Source: Spirometra erinaceieuropaei (Eukaryota > Platyhelminthes > Cestoda > Diphyllobothriidea > Diphyllobothriidae). From it: a stretch of DNA of 64,000 nucleotides. The notes under the pieces are model-generated. The model had not been told where the DNA came from. It searched no databases and saw only the letters and a list, made by a program, of their open reading frames with translations. The first letter of the stretch is position 1. Each line of letters starts with the position of its first letter. The stretch covers positions 1-64,000 of the forward strand of contig CACRXP010000722.1 in assembly GCA_902702965.1 (NCBI GenBank), written 5' to 3'. Both the position numbers and the translations under genes were made by a program. Positions 55,201-55,328 of this stretch are shown here, in pieces.

Positions 55201-55328
55201 TCATGAACAGTCCCAAGCTGGTAGAGAAGTTGCTGAAACGGCAGTTGGAAAATGCCCTAGATGTGGAACACCAACGTCGTCTCATGTGCCCCGAGAGTCA
55301 GATCCGGACGAATTTTATTATTTTCTAG
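1118..55328 (+). CDS. INPP5F: SAC2/INPP5F-like phosphoinositide phosphatase gene (whole locus, 16 exons found, 5' end outside window)
   Basis: Gene-level entry; the exons are listed separately. The family (Sac-domain phosphatase plus hSac2 domain) removes the 4-phosphate from PtdIns4P on early endosomes. Seen here: a CVDCLDRT active-site loop, the following Sac-domain blocks, an hSac2 domain split over several exons, and a long Ser/Pro/acid-rich tail ending in a short block like the family's C-terminus. Exon order, GT-AG borders and phase agree throughout: 2/0, 0/0, 0/2, 2/0, gap, 2/1, 1/0, 0/0, 0/1, 1/0, 0/0, 0/1, 1/1, 1/1, 1/1, 1/0, 0/stop. About 3.1 kb of coding sequence (roughly 1040 codons) lies in 54 kb. 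The N-terminal Sac region is upstream of the window, and one or more exons between 19357 and 25783 were not found. No promoter is in the window and no clear AATAAA was seen soon after the stop. Confidence 0.9.
1654..2348. repeat. Perfect 40-bp inverted repeat enclosing a Penelope fragment
   Basis: Positions 1654-1693 and 2309-2348 are exact reverse complements over 40 bases (the left arm starts ATTTAAAGCAGG and ends GGTACCAG). They enclose about 615 bp that holds a GIY-YIG fragment. Perfect identity stands out in a window where other repeats differ at many sites. Confidence 0.9.
1729..2078 (+). pseudogene. Penelope-like element fragment, GIY-YIG nuclease (subfamily A, one internal stop)
   Basis: The frame reads ATSNCVYEFACTCGYIGRT, then QLAARSVEHLPKWLLKQED, SSITKHLLDSGHSVDP and, after an in-frame TAA at 2007-2009, IRREKPDLCKQLDHVVNLS ending FPW and TAG. 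The CGYIGRT core with the downstream EH and LLDSGH helices is the GIY-YIG endonuclease of Penelope-like retroelements. The minus-strand copy at 59813-60148 has the same domain and the same C-terminal LPW without this stop. No RT part is attached. Confidence 0.85.
2440..2620. repeat. Degenerate TTAGGG-like tract
   Basis: A run of loosely repeated GGTTAAGTTAGAGATTAGG-type hexamers. It resembles the complement of the CCTAAC-like tracts at 4.8 and 53.3 kb. Strongly diverged, so not a functional telomere. Confidence 0.5.
2620..3880. other. Intron sequence, nothing recognised
   Basis: No exon, nuclease or tRNA-like signature is visible. Several short open frames on both strands have no recognisable similarity. 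Confidence 0.4.
3885..4400. mobile_element. AT-rich foldback-type element, single arm
   Basis: Starts with CTCATGAAACGTTAACCC, then GCAGCATAACCCTAGGACA and TTCCGGCTTTTGAATGAGC. This matches in order the left arm and part of the interior of the better-preserved element at 15.87-16.85 kb. The opposite inverted arm is not present, so this copy is truncated. Confidence 0.6.
4605..4733 (+). CDS. INPP5F: SAC2 exon, Sac domain after the active site
   Basis: This phase 0/0 exon of 43 codons reads LRKLGLLSIDEDLPIM, then LQGLWANNGDALSRQYTG and ends AMK before GTGAGT. WANNGD followed by SRQY(T/A)GT is a conserved block directly C-terminal to the active-site helix in Sac phosphatases. The acceptor is a good TCTATCTTTTCAG. 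It joins in frame to the previous exon (ETQ/LRKLG) and to the next (AMK/GDFTRTG). Confidence 0.93.
4775..5200. repeat. Inverted-repeat element with CCTAAC-like interior
   Basis: A short end (GCAGGTGGTAGCCAGG, near 4783) is repeated inverted near 5165-5195 (CTTGTAATACGGCGCCTGG and CTACCAACTG). The interior 4805-5095 is a degenerate array of CCTAACC/CCTTAACC hexamers. The same ends and the same kind of tract recur at 53.1-54.5 kb. Confidence 0.6.
5425..5515 (+). repeat. Diverged SINE-B copy (tRNA-like head)
   Basis: Contains CCCATGGCTCAGTGGCAATG, the A-box region of the tRNA-derived family seen intact at 35.4 and 57.2 kb, followed by a decayed B box and GACTGGCGACGGCTAGTAGGC of the tail. Confidence 0.55.
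5880..5930. repeat. C-rich low-complexity tract
   Basis: Runs of up to 11 C interrupted by T and G. On the minus strand this is G-rich with quadruplex potential. Confidence 0.6.
6005..6545 (-). pseudogene. Penelope-like element 3' end (subfamily B): GIY-YIG tail, C-terminal extension and 3' UTR motif
   Basis: Read on the minus strand: SGHTLKFDEAEILARGDN, then GVSRELLESWFTGPP, then AITTPTSNARDEIAAINDAN, then a noncoding end with CTCTGATGATGGGTTCGAGC. The same order with clear similarity occurs on the plus strand at 14.86-15.6 kb, so this is one element's 3' half. Frameshifts interrupt it. Confidence 0.75.
6590..7065. mobile_element. SINE-like element A, copy 1: two divergent tRNA-like modules in an inverted repeat
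   Basis: A minus-strand module (6627-6710) has an A box (TAGCTCAGGTGGTTAGAG) and a B box (GGGTTCGAATCCC); a plus-strand module (6942-7026) has TAGCTCAATTGGTTAGATC and GGGTTTGAATCCC. Both are followed outward by GAGTTTTTCACAGTTGGGTC and ATATGAATTA. They point away from each other around a core of about 200 bp that carries further CCCAAATGTGATTAAA repeats. The long variable arm recalls Ser or Leu tRNA, but stem mismatches argue against a working tRNA. Confidence 0.8.
7317..7560 (+). mobile_element. SINE-B copy, head truncated
   Basis: It starts inside the anticodon region and has B box GGGATCGAGCCCC, then the family tail GTTGGGTATGACTGGCTGAC, TAAGCCAGAAATAGCC, TCTCCCTTGTCTTTG and the AGAGAGAG and GATCGGCGAGCGCCC end. 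Confidence 0.7.
8065..8300 (-). repeat. R3 GC-rich dispersed repeat beside a Penelope 3' motif
   Basis: On the minus strand: CTCCCGCCTCCGGTCTCC, then the GGGTCCAGGTAGGGAAGG and GAGAGAGTGCGGTAGATGC blocks shared with the copies at 45.4 and 59.5 kb. Its left edge carries GACACGATCGCTGGGACAAG, the Penelope 3' motif on the minus strand. Confidence 0.65.
8335..8800. repeat. R3 piece plus R6 repeat (CGTCTACGCGTCCCACGCACG)
   Basis: 8335-8480 resembles a diverged minus-strand R3. 8462-8760 carries GTCTACGCGTCCCACGCAC and later ATGATAGAGGGCAATGCG, both of which recur near 37.14-37.42 kb. An 82-codon frame crosses it, but the shared nucleotide repeats point to repeat rather than gene. Confidence 0.5.
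8860..9190 (-). pseudogene. Penelope-like fragment (subfamily B), left member of an inverted pair
   Basis: Minus-strand traces of the post-GIY-YIG region: a counterpart of GTGGTGATTGGCTCGACG is found at 6265-6285, and CTCATTCGATAAGACCC is like the AHST stretch. Strongly decayed; identified by order of short matches. Confidence 0.5.
9366..9940 (+). pseudogene. Penelope-like fragment (subfamily B), right member of an inverted pair
   Basis: The plus frame reads RIAEHAAAVRRQNIDSQVP, a stop, then TLRFNEVEILTRSNSHVSR and ELHESFAVD, then decayed sequence and the 3' motif at 9860-9935 (CCGAAACGTCAACGAATAAA, CTTGTTCCAGCGATCGCG). It matches the 22.5 kb copy closely in EHAAAVRRQ. Confidence 0.7.
9960..11190. 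mobile_element. Element with a ~123-bp tandem array enclosed by inverted repeats
   Basis: Flanks: 10396-10434 (GAGGAGGTAACAATCGGGAG, AGGGCACCCAAA) and its reverse complement at 11149-11186. Between them a unit containing GCGATCGTATTGCAATTGTCC recurs at about 10450, 10577, 10697, 10820, 10942 and 11065. Left flank 9970-10400 (ATTTGGGCCGATGTCCATCA, GGCAGCCAGTAGTAT, GTGGGTTCCCCAGTGTTCCCT) recurs at 56.4 and 58.05-58.33 kb. No coding capacity was recognised. Confidence 0.75.
11737..12045 (-). pseudogene. Penelope-like GIY-YIG domain (subfamily C, YVGETGR)
   Basis: Minus-strand frame of 102 codons: TKTPAVVYQIRCNDGDCNY, VGETGRKLQTSPHEHKLAT, NSQVAAHIGQTGHSFDF. VVYQI...CNYVGETGR is the GIY-YIG core, followed by the EH helix and the H-x-x-x-x-GH motif. 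The frame is open but has no RT half. It lies just upstream of exon 12159-12229 on the opposite strand. Confidence 0.8.
12159..12229 (+). CDS. INPP5F: SAC2 exon, GDFTRTG block
   Basis: A 71-nt exon (phase 0 in, 2 out) coding GDFTRTGLRTMNGLVRDG and then VSSVNR, split in the last Arg codon before GTGAGT. K-GDFTRTG and GVxSxNR are invariant-looking parts of the Sac domain, so frame and borders are well fixed. The acceptor is CCCAAG. It sits between two minus-strand open frames belonging to repeats, and the intron before it is 7.4 kb. Confidence 0.92.
12240..13190. other. Intron sequence, unrecognised 127-codon minus-strand frame
   Basis: A minus-strand open frame (12618-12235) contains SLEIKDLTYAVNNARMTGT and TRMRMTANYQAYHKL. 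It may be an upstream part of the element whose nuclease is at 12045-11737, as both read in the same direction, but I see no RT motif. The rest holds nothing I recognise. Confidence 0.35.
13195..14345. repeat. AT-rich block, possible foldback element remnant
   Basis: It begins ACTCATGAAATTTGTTGAA and ends TTTTATGAGATAGGTCACG, which are the inverted ends of the AT-rich family seen at 15.87-16.85 kb. The interior is AT-rich without coding frames. Confidence 0.45.
14860..15610 (+). pseudogene. Penelope-like element 3' half (subfamily B): GIY-YIG, C-terminal extension, 3' UTR motif
   Basis: HRAEATIRHRVMRQENPLP and TSEVVYRMSC, a stop/frameshift near 14980, then NYVGETGRLSRTEMAEHAT, HSTGPGHIFKFREAEILAS, VSRELLESWISGPHS, then a 110-residue C-terminal extension (GGAIITPTPNTDDVITAIN, DEQDIIVPIMTP) and the GTCTCTGATGATGGATTCGA motif. 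One break separates the GIY and YIG parts; otherwise the 3' part is open for 174 codons. Confidence 0.82.
15870..16855. mobile_element. AT-rich foldback element with long terminal inverted repeats
   Basis: The left arm (about 15870-16150) and right arm (about 16560-16855) are inverted copies: GACCGATCTCATTAAATG versus CATTTTATGAGATCGGTC at the ends, ATTAATTATTATGTAGCAT versus ATGCTACATAATAATTAAT, and CTACTTAAGTAGC in both arms. The interior is AT-rich and non-coding. About 1 kb in all; the best copy in the window. Confidence 0.8.
17560..18195. mobile_element. AT-rich foldback element, truncated copy
   Basis: GGCTGGGTTATAATATTGAC and ATGCGTCATGATCCAAAA align with the left arm of the 15.87 kb element, followed by the same kind of AT-rich interior (TTTAAGATCGTGGGGTTTCC). 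No right arm. Confidence 0.55.
18200..18680 (-). pseudogene. Penelope-like fragment (subfamily C), decayed GIY-YIG 3' end
   Basis: Minus strand: GGGATACGATAC-type start (GTATCGTATCCCCTGC), then remnants parallel to 40.0-40.3 kb, including the CCAAATCGATTCATCCATTAA block (NRFID region) and a final GGGTGTTTGCCAGTCCC block. Many stops. Confidence 0.55.
19234..19357 (+). CDS. INPP5F: SAC2 exon, YYxRF helix at end of the Sac domain
   Basis: The exon starts after a strong TTTTTCTCTTTAG. Its first base completes the Arg codon of the previous exon (CG+T), then reads YYHRFGEIRRQAAIDFILG and on to EALSPT before GTAAGT. The family has Asn-Arg-Tyr-Tyr-x-x-Arg-Phe, x-x-x-x-Arg-Gln-x-x-Ile-Asp at this place. 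The frame is embedded in a 301-codon open frame (18827-19732), but the flanking codons show no similarity, so the extension is taken to be chance. Confidence 0.88.
20000..22250. other. Intron sequence, nothing firmly recognised
   Basis: Several 60-140 codon frames on both strands without recognisable motifs. At least one missing exon of the hSac2 domain should lie between 19358 and 25782, but I could not identify it here. Confidence 0.35.
22255..22420 (+). repeat. Penelope 3' UTR motif, isolated
   Basis: GCGACTGTCTCTGGTGATGG, ACTCGAGTGAGGATCATAAA and GCTTCAGCGATCGCTTCTTC match the noncoding 3' ends at 15.55 and 29.95 kb. No nuclease frame precedes it on this strand. Confidence 0.65.
22440..22850 (-). 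pseudogene. Penelope-like GIY-YIG fragment (subfamily B)
   Basis: Minus frame of 112 codons: NPLARRNTSGVVYQIPGGC, then TRTAEHAAAVRRQDVGSQV, TFKFGVAEILVNSDNRASH, DLSELPTVDSR. The YIG part is altered (KRSYFEDTGK instead of NYVGETGR), so the nuclease core is probably dead although the frame is open. Confidence 0.75.
23046..23715 (-). pseudogene. Possible Penelope-like RT fragment, decayed
   Basis: Two consecutive minus frames (86 and 138 codons). The second ends with LDIEFTMMEEDKTKRVILD and VLFTGNN, similar to the stretch after the RT catalytic motif in the 30.9-31.2 kb copy (IQFTREDEEAEKLPFLDVL). The preceding sequence has no YVDD box, so it is either truncated or rearranged. Confidence 0.5.
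24020..24480 (-). pseudogene. Penelope-like GIY-YIG domain (subfamily D)
   Basis: Minus strand: GKKEVVYKIPCDACDAIYC, GQTGKSTRIHEHQLVVK, one stop, then ATYTLTTGHTFARDKTRIF and ESCINRHIELDAMHRNIRE. A full GIY-YIG order (VYKIPC, YCGQTG, HEH, GH) with a stop in the middle. Nearly the same domain is at 35796-36152. Confidence 0.8.
24590..25012 (+). pseudogene. Penelope-like reverse transcriptase fragment with YVDD box
   Basis: Plus frame: LLDLCLETSFSFAQEYCQQ, LKGAPMG, TGA at 24671-24673, PISGFLADVTMQKLEA, then WVRYVDDTFLIVKSNQLEI (YVDD codons 24761-24772) and FPGITFTLEKEADNKLP. KGAPMGxPISG and YVDDT are RT palm motifs of Penelope-like elements. It is cut off at 25012 by the next repeat and faces away from the minus-strand nuclease at 24.1 kb. 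Confidence 0.87.
25015..25415. mobile_element. AT-rich foldback element, right arm only
   Basis: TTCTTTCGAGTATAAAATC, GGGCATCGAAAATCAATGAG, TGCTACTTAAGTAGTCAC and GACATTTCATGAGTTAGCC match in order the right arm of the element at 16.56-16.85 kb. Confidence 0.65.
25783..25859 (+). CDS. INPP5F: SAC2 exon, hSac2 domain (IPVEAIYKIVVG)
   Basis: The acceptor is TTGTTTTAG, entering phase 2, and the exon reads LTIVQKPAFQPHV, then RIPVEAIYKIVVG across GTAAGT (phase 1). The block matches the family stretch in which a beta strand and the (I/L)xL-x-x-(I/L)xxIxxG motif precede the FG-containing strand. An alternative acceptor at 25702-25703 would add 26 in-frame residues (including VILSNAAPETYG, which resembles the preceding LLLSN block of the family) and also enters in phase 2. 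Choosing between them needs transcript data. Confidence 0.75.
26000..27440. other. Intron sequence, weak internal repeats
   Basis: GGACACTGGAAGGGCCATTT near 26110 and GGATACTAGAATGGCCATTT near 26414 are related and resemble the SINE-B tail. Otherwise unrecognised; short open frames without motifs. Confidence 0.35.
27440..27740 (+). repeat. R3 GC-rich dispersed repeat, near full-length copy
   Basis: GTTGTGTAAAATCCTAGTCA, GGGGTGGGGTGGTACGCCC, CTTCCGCCTCCGGTCTTCTT, GACAACAGGCCCAGGTGAGG, GCACAGGGTGGACACCGTCG: the same block order as at 32.76, 45.4 and 59.5 kb. Confidence 0.75.
28126..28265 (+). CDS. INPP5F: SAC2 exon, hSac2 domain strand LQIYYKA
   Basis: The acceptor TACTTTCAG enters in phase 1, so the split Gly codon gives IVVG-VESRLLRAPLP, then VLQIYYKAPTVG, then an acid/Ser-rich linker ending ETNAK before GTATGC. 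The VLQIYYKA strand fits the hSac2 strand before the final helix. The other two frames contain early stops. The next intron is only 285 bp, the shortest in the gene. Confidence 0.82.
28551..28649 (+). CDS. INPP5F: SAC2 exon, acidic linker in the hSac2 domain
   Basis: A phase 0/0 exon of 33 codons, from CTACAG to GTGAGT, coding KDDNAELTSFTLGAHQ and SNDLSEISDENHH, ending YLCE. It has no recognisable domain. Support comes from phase compatibility on both sides, a perfect GTGAGT donor and an open frame where the other frames close. An AG at 28527-28528 exists but would put a stop in the frame required by the previous exon. Confidence 0.7.
29310..29650. repeat. R3 piece followed by R4 repeat
   Basis: GACTTGCGCGGCATCTACCG and ACTCCCTCACCC are a minus-strand R3 end. 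R4 (CAAGTCACGACCTTTAGC, TTCGAATGCGTTAGA, TATAATGAGGGATGTG) follows and recurs near 37.0, 48.0, 48.4 and 62.4 kb. Confidence 0.6.
29860..30025 (+). repeat. Penelope 3' UTR motif
   Basis: CATCCTATAAATACTGCAAC, TGTCTCTGATGATGGACTCG, AGTGAGGATCCGAAACGTCA, CTTGTTCCAACGATCGTGTC: the cleanest copy of the 3' end motif in the window. Confidence 0.7.
30083..31415 (-). mobile_element. Penelope-like element copy with RT, GIY-YIG and inverted terminal repeats
   Basis: Read on the minus strand: RT end with YVDDTLVSIEDRISGFPD (YVDD at 31085-31074 relative to the window's 31074-31085), FPDIQFTREDEEAEKLPF, LDVLVTRTSDAKLGTIVY, a linker with stops, then HTLEEGHECDFTNMRIL and ARASNKTGRELLEAWVSDT of the nuclease tail. 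An end motif of about 85 bp (AACAGTCTCTG... CAGTGATCG) occurs inverted at 30083-30168 and 31327-31412. The 5' part of the RT is missing and the linker is frameshifted. Confidence 0.82.
31675..31730 (+). promoter_or_regulatory. (CTC)n polypyrimidine tract and splice acceptor
   Basis: An uninterrupted CTC/TCC stretch of about 40 bases ends in CACCATCACAG in front of exon 31731. It serves as the polypyrimidine tract and is a microsatellite, so its length may vary. Confidence 0.7.
31731..32145 (+). CDS. INPP5F: SAC2 exon, end of the hSac2 domain with Thr/Ala/Glu-rich insert
   Basis: The acceptor is CATCACAG behind a (CTC)n tract. The exon reads PETGLSPDENVFGVRLPPG, then LHATILHYEVAEEASEE, a low-complexity insert, then FRQPGVRLFNNTLIPV and ALRAVADSLCIILKST before GTGGGT (phase 1). 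The FG strand, the LHY strand and the closing helix EALRxVAxxLxIxxK correspond in order to the C-terminal half of hSac2. The insert of about 50 residues between LHY and the helix looks lineage-specific. Confidence 0.9.
32755..33015 (+). repeat. R3 GC-rich dispersed repeat
   Basis: TGCGTTGCGGACCAGGGGGT, CTCCCGCCTCCGGTCCTTA, GACAACGGACCCAGGTTGG, GGTGCGGTAGATGCTGCGCA, GAGCACACGGTAGACATCGT. Followed near 33178 by TGCGACTGTCTCCGATGATG, a Penelope 3' motif trace. Confidence 0.75.
33535..33695 (-). mobile_element. SINE-B copy
   Basis: Minus strand: CGAGCCCGTGGCTCAGTGGT (A box), GGTCGCGAGTTCCAGCCC (B box), then the tail GGTTGGATATGACTGGCTGA, AGCCAGAAATGGCCATTCC and CTGCAATAG. The head could fold roughly like a tRNA, but B-box changes suggest decay. 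Confidence 0.75.
34198..34475 (+). CDS. INPP5F: SAC2 exon, post-hSac2 linker
   Basis: Entered in phase 1 after CTTCCTCAG and left in phase 0 at GTGCGT. It codes about 93 residues, including DLQVVLPPNRLISPKRLNP, GGILSSSRFWAVTESQLSM and ASFVNYDRPLQLTQT. I recognise no domain in it. Support is the strong acceptor, the open frame over 278 nt and phase agreement with both neighbours. It overlaps no identified repeat. Confidence 0.85.
34560..34690 (+). repeat. R3 partial copy
   Basis: CATCGGTCCCAGGTGGGGGA, GATGCTGCGCAAGTCTGCC, GTACACGGTCGTTTGCGACG: the second half of R3. Confidence 0.6.
34790..34965 (-). pseudogene. Penelope-like fragment (subfamily C), 3' tail
   Basis: Minus strand: SVNRFIDLAPEYRALRSHL and QSCAVGR, the stretch after GIY-YIG that is also present at 40.05-40.14 kb (minus) and 51.9-51.98 kb (plus). 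Confidence 0.65.
35375..35635 (+). mobile_element. SINE-B copy, near full length
   Basis: Upstream part GAGTTCCGTAACGCGATCC and GTGAGCGCCCCTCTATCAC, then the tRNA-like head GAGCCCATGGCTCAGTGGTA (A box) and GTGGGATCGAGCTCCAGG (B box), tail GTTGGGTATGGCTGACGGAC, AATAAGCCAAAAATGGC, TCTTTGTCGGTAATGTTATT. Confidence 0.78.
35796..36152 (-). pseudogene. Penelope-like GIY-YIG domain (subfamily D), open frame
   Basis: Minus strand: SYLERKGVVYKIPCSSCDA, VYCGRTGKSVSTGIHEHQL, AVKRRDHLSQVAMHTLNTG, HKFARENTRIVGACPIRK, ARINRHVDLDATYKVVKDR. GIY (VVYKIPC), YIG (VYCGRTG), HEH and GH motifs all stand in one frame as far as can be read. It ends about 90 bp before exon 36245 on the opposite strand. No RT is attached. 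Confidence 0.82.
36245..36427 (+). CDS. INPP5F: SAC2 exon, basic linker
   Basis: A phase 0/0 exon of 61 codons: DAGRWPSRTTQLGRQLRF, then RNTLKNINTAIRSGINRMN, then a Pro/Gly stretch and DVSVES before GTAAGT. The basic RNTLKNIN segment resembles the Lys/Asn-rich repeats after hSac2 in animal INPP5F, though the match is loose. The donor is followed at once by a run of 14 C, and a Penelope GIY-YIG copy ends about 90 bp upstream. Confidence 0.85.
36433..36450. repeat. Poly-C run next to a splice donor
   Basis: A run of 14 C starts 10 bases after the GT of the donor at 36428. Confidence 0.7.
36930..37450. repeat. R4 and R6 dispersed repeats
   Basis: R4: CAGTCATAATAGATTTGATC, GCGTTAGATCTGTCGTAG. 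R6: GTCTACGCGTGCCACGCACG and CATATAATAGAGGGATTGTG, matching 8.51 and 8.7 kb. Confidence 0.55.
37450..39535. other. Intron sequence, few repeats
   Basis: Nothing recognised except a short R6/R3 mixture at 38790-38890 (GTCAGGACGACTGGAGGTGA, GTTTACGCGAGCCACACGC). Confidence 0.4.
39536..39719 (+). CDS. INPP5F: SAC2 exon, acidic Ser-rich segment
   Basis: The acceptor TTTCACTTTCTAG is good and the donor is GTAAGA. The exon codes APDTTYISSSSSDLSQENV, then YERDTDDNEDEEAAVVAAA and KNRKEELQSGGES (phase 0 in, 1 out). The Asp/Glu run continues the disordered tail typical of this part of the family (Ser/Asp-rich, no fold expected). Its neighbours are intronic repeats on both sides. Confidence 0.83.
40020..40620 (-). 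pseudogene. Penelope-like element fragment (subfamily C): RT linker and GIY-YIG
   Basis: Minus strand: LDRQTLNSGIETKVYRKVS, NEFRLTTATRKKMQPIKVE, VVMRSRTIKIKDRLDSGET, then GKLMLVATHTSEGGHEFNF, KAAKIISHSVGLNEACTS, NRFIDLGPTDT. The IKIKDRL stretch is like that at 51.64 kb. Several frameshifts. Confidence 0.72.
40800..40900 (+). repeat. R3 partial copy
   Basis: GGTGAGGTAGATGCTGTGAAAG and ACAAGTTCACTCGCAGGTCG, the R3 3' half. Confidence 0.45.
41724..41867 (+). CDS. INPP5F: SAC2 exon (probable), basic Ser-rich segment
   Basis: A probable exon entering in phase 1 after GGACAG: METTVVGKKARVRRPS, then TSSISSLSENLGKFFFRLK, ending before GTGGGT in phase 1. The phases fit both neighbours, but a phase 1/1 exon could be dropped without breaking frame. 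The acceptor's pyrimidine tract is weak and the last 12 residues (FMFFSHAFAA) look less like coding. An earlier donor inside GGCAAGTTC is possible. Called from open frame and composition. Confidence 0.55.
42100..42355. mobile_element. SINE-B tail dimer forming a palindrome
   Basis: 42106-42163 (AACATTACCGACAAAGACAA, GGGAGACTGGAATGGTCATC) and 42185-42238 (TGCCAGAAATGGCCATTCCA, GTCTTTGTTGGCAATGTTAT) are inverted copies of the SINE-B tail separated by about 20 bp, with the distal part (GGTTGGGATCGAGAGGG, GTGAGTTCCGTAACATGATT) after the second. The tRNA head is absent. Confidence 0.75.
43109..43984 (-). mobile_element. Penelope-like element: RT-to-nuclease linker and GIY-YIG domain, open over about 290 codons
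   Basis: Minus frame, open from near 43984: ELQQPQNTLRENGYPERFI, GRVTKPAVATAENKDLFPR, LPFLGDVASQLVRRRSR, LASVFWAAKLRAFFENSSL, IRLGGKKPVAVTGHIHLF, TCSCGAGYIGRTTRRLEKR, IREHMPARLGKGE, SSILAHLIDTNHQADAKEA. Order: thumb/linker (ENGYP, LPFLG), then GIY-YIG (HLFTCSCGAGYIGRT), EH and a GH-equivalent (TNH). It has a C-terminal extension rich in Pro/Arg. Best-preserved Penelope frame here; the YVDD half is missing upstream. Confidence 0.87.
44100..44510. mobile_element. SINE-like element A, copy 2: divergent tRNA-like modules
   Basis: Minus-strand module 44118-44203 (B box GGGTTCGAACCCC) and plus-strand module 44226-44300 (TAGGTGGCTAGAGCG, TTGGTTCGAACCCC) followed by GAGTTTTTCACAGTTTTGTC. The core GGAAATCCTGCTTGGTCAGT, GTTGCAGTAGGCTGGGC and CCCAAATGTGATTAAAC lies to the right, so this copy is rearranged relative to copy 1. 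Confidence 0.75.
44510..44840 (-). mobile_element. SINE-B copy, near full length
   Basis: Minus strand: GATCGCAACTGACAGGACGA, GAGCCCGTGGCTCAGGGGTT (A box), GGTCGCGGGATCGAGCCCC (B box), GGTTGGGTATGACTGGCTGA, AATAAGCCAGAAATAGCC, TCTTTGTCGGCAATAACATT, GGTTGGGCTCGAGAGAGAAG, AAGAACGATCGGTGAGCGCC. The best-preserved copy; it directly follows element A copy 2. Confidence 0.82.
45154..45261 (+). CDS. INPP5F: SAC2 exon (3' border uncertain)
   Basis: The acceptor CTTTTCAACTAG enters in phase 1. The exon codes LDGLNSDEADATNAHSPAP and RRSQGSLLHPPLRKPS before a full GTGAGT (phase 1). The same frame stays open past this donor with coding-like sequence (AILSSELSINDSSDFG) to another phase-1 donor, GTAGAT, at 45359. 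That second site lies inside a dispersed R3 repeat starting near 45331. Either form joins in frame to the next exon. Confidence 0.68.
45331..45725 (+). repeat. R3 GC-rich dispersed repeat, full-length copy
   Basis: TTCCCTGGAACCTG, CTGCCGGTAGATGC, GGTGGTGGGCATGATGGCCC, GACCCCTGTTGGGGTGTTG, CCCCGCATCCGGTCTTCTTG, GGTGCTGCGCAAGCCCACTG. It matches 59425-59775 over about 350 bp in the same orientation. Its left end abuts or overlaps the last part of the SAC2 frame at 45154-45358. Confidence 0.8.
45890..46060 (-). repeat. R3/R6 partial copy
   Basis: GGACTTGCGTAGCACCTACC, AAGACAGAGTCCAGGCGACTG and GCACTGTGACTGGACAAAAC, the R3 second half in reverse followed by R6. Confidence 0.55.
46060..47960. other. 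Intron sequence, nothing recognised except an R3 scrap
   Basis: A small R3 piece at 47245-47290 (CTTGCGCAGCATCTACCTCA). 47690-47790 is C-rich. No exon was recognised in this interval. Confidence 0.4.
47985..48545. repeat. R4 dispersed repeat, two adjacent copies
   Basis: GAAGCCTTCCAGGTCACG, ATTATAGTTAGGAATGTGC and AACCATCTGCTGGTGG at 48.0-48.2 kb recur as AATCTTTCAAGCGGCGG, TTATAGTAAAGAATGTGTTG and AACCAGCTGTTGATGG at 48.36-48.54 kb: two units in direct orientation about 350 bp apart. Confidence 0.6.
48801..48923 (+). CDS. INPP5F: SAC2 exon, Pro/Lys-rich segment
   Basis: A phase 1/1 exon of 123 nt from TGCTGTGCAG to GTAAGA. It codes LQLGPPTPEQVERTRVK, then STFSSTERKPTVWMAGRPPV and KKP. There is no fold or motif that I recognise. 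Evidence is the consensus borders and the phase fit, including the split Leu codon (C+TG) shared with the next exon. The frame continues open for a further 22 codons, so the donor rather than a stop defines the end. Confidence 0.72.
48930..50025. other. Intron sequence, nothing recognised
   Basis: This is the 1.1-kb intron before exon 50031. It is AT-rich around 49.2 kb and ends in a C-rich pyrimidine tract. Confidence 0.4.
50031..50452 (+). CDS. INPP5F: SAC2 exon, 141-codon tail segment
   Basis: The acceptor is CCACTGCAAG after a long C-rich tract; the exon leaves in phase 0 at a perfect GTAAGT after SDYW. It codes SEQTIPNLDSLRRDLLTRL, then VEDVLCKQQYQANEQVDDH, DGYLSSSGLLFPCCGRRP and YAVGFVDGVVPSEEGRF. 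Charged helical sequence alternates with Gly/Ser-rich stretches. This is the second-largest exon here. A GTG at 50030 could be mistaken for a start but spans the splice border. Confidence 0.87.
50690..51095. mobile_element. SINE-like element A, copy 3: divergent tRNA-like modules
   Basis: The minus-strand module (50794-50856) lacks most of the B box. The plus-strand module 50962-51052 has CCCAGGTGGCTAGAGTG and GTGGGTCCGAATCCCACC, then GAGGTTTTCACAGTTGGGTC and AAATGAATTATT. The core holds TTATTTGGGTCAAATTACC and ATGTGATTAAATTCACG, as in copy 1. Confidence 0.75.
51560..52085 (+). pseudogene. Penelope-like GIY-YIG fragment (subfamily C) with 3' motif
   Basis: IRNRVIKIKDRLKPEEQSG, VVYRIPCQNCPCNYTGQTG, RMLGC, then frameshift to SQVAAHTYETGHEFNYAAT, KIVAHAGK, NRFIDLAPGYRALRSHF, and the motif ATTGTCTCTGACGATGGACT at 52024-52043. 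Complete GIY-YIG order with at least one frameshift. Confidence 0.8.
52090..53120. other. Intron sequence, nothing recognised
   Basis: Moderately AT-rich, with short frames on both strands and no motif. Confidence 0.35.
53124..54515. mobile_element. Inverted-repeat element with CCTAAC-like tract
   Basis: Left arm 53124-53310 (CAGATGTGGTTATGTAACCC, CCTGAGGTAAACAAACCCC, GACGCACAGGCGACGAGGTC, AAGTAGTTGTATGCAAA) and right arm about 54262-54515 in inverted order (TTTGCATACAACTACTTGACC, CGTCGCCTGTGCGTTCC, TGTTTACCTCAGGTGCGACT). A degenerate CCTAACC tract follows the left arm (53310-53405). The same ends occur at 4.78-5.2 kb. Confidence 0.75.
54837..55328 (+). CDS. INPP5F: SAC2 terminal exon and stop codon
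   Basis: The acceptor TGTCTTTTCTAG enters in phase 0. A Ser/Thr/Glu-rich stretch of about 100 residues is followed by a structured-looking end: DQVLAQFKRFDNFCLPDIG, SPKLVEKLLKRQLENAL and RRLMCPESQIRTNFIIF, then TAG at 55326-55328. The final Cys-x-x-x-x-(Q/R)-I block with a hydrophobic end recalls the short conserved C-terminus of INPP5F. No clear AATAAA was found in the next 500 bp. Confidence 0.9.
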   Translation, partial: HQMTLLSLQLSAVEGTASKSSGGDVTRDSTGSLPTKNSDLTSEGEANDSEKKRLSTTNPDVTVSGEQASTTMPPAAETDGQEMPVSAVTKTTATEPPAPSPRDQVLAQFKRFDNFCLPDIGFMNSPKLVEKLLKRQLENALDVEHQRRLMCPESQIRTNFIIF

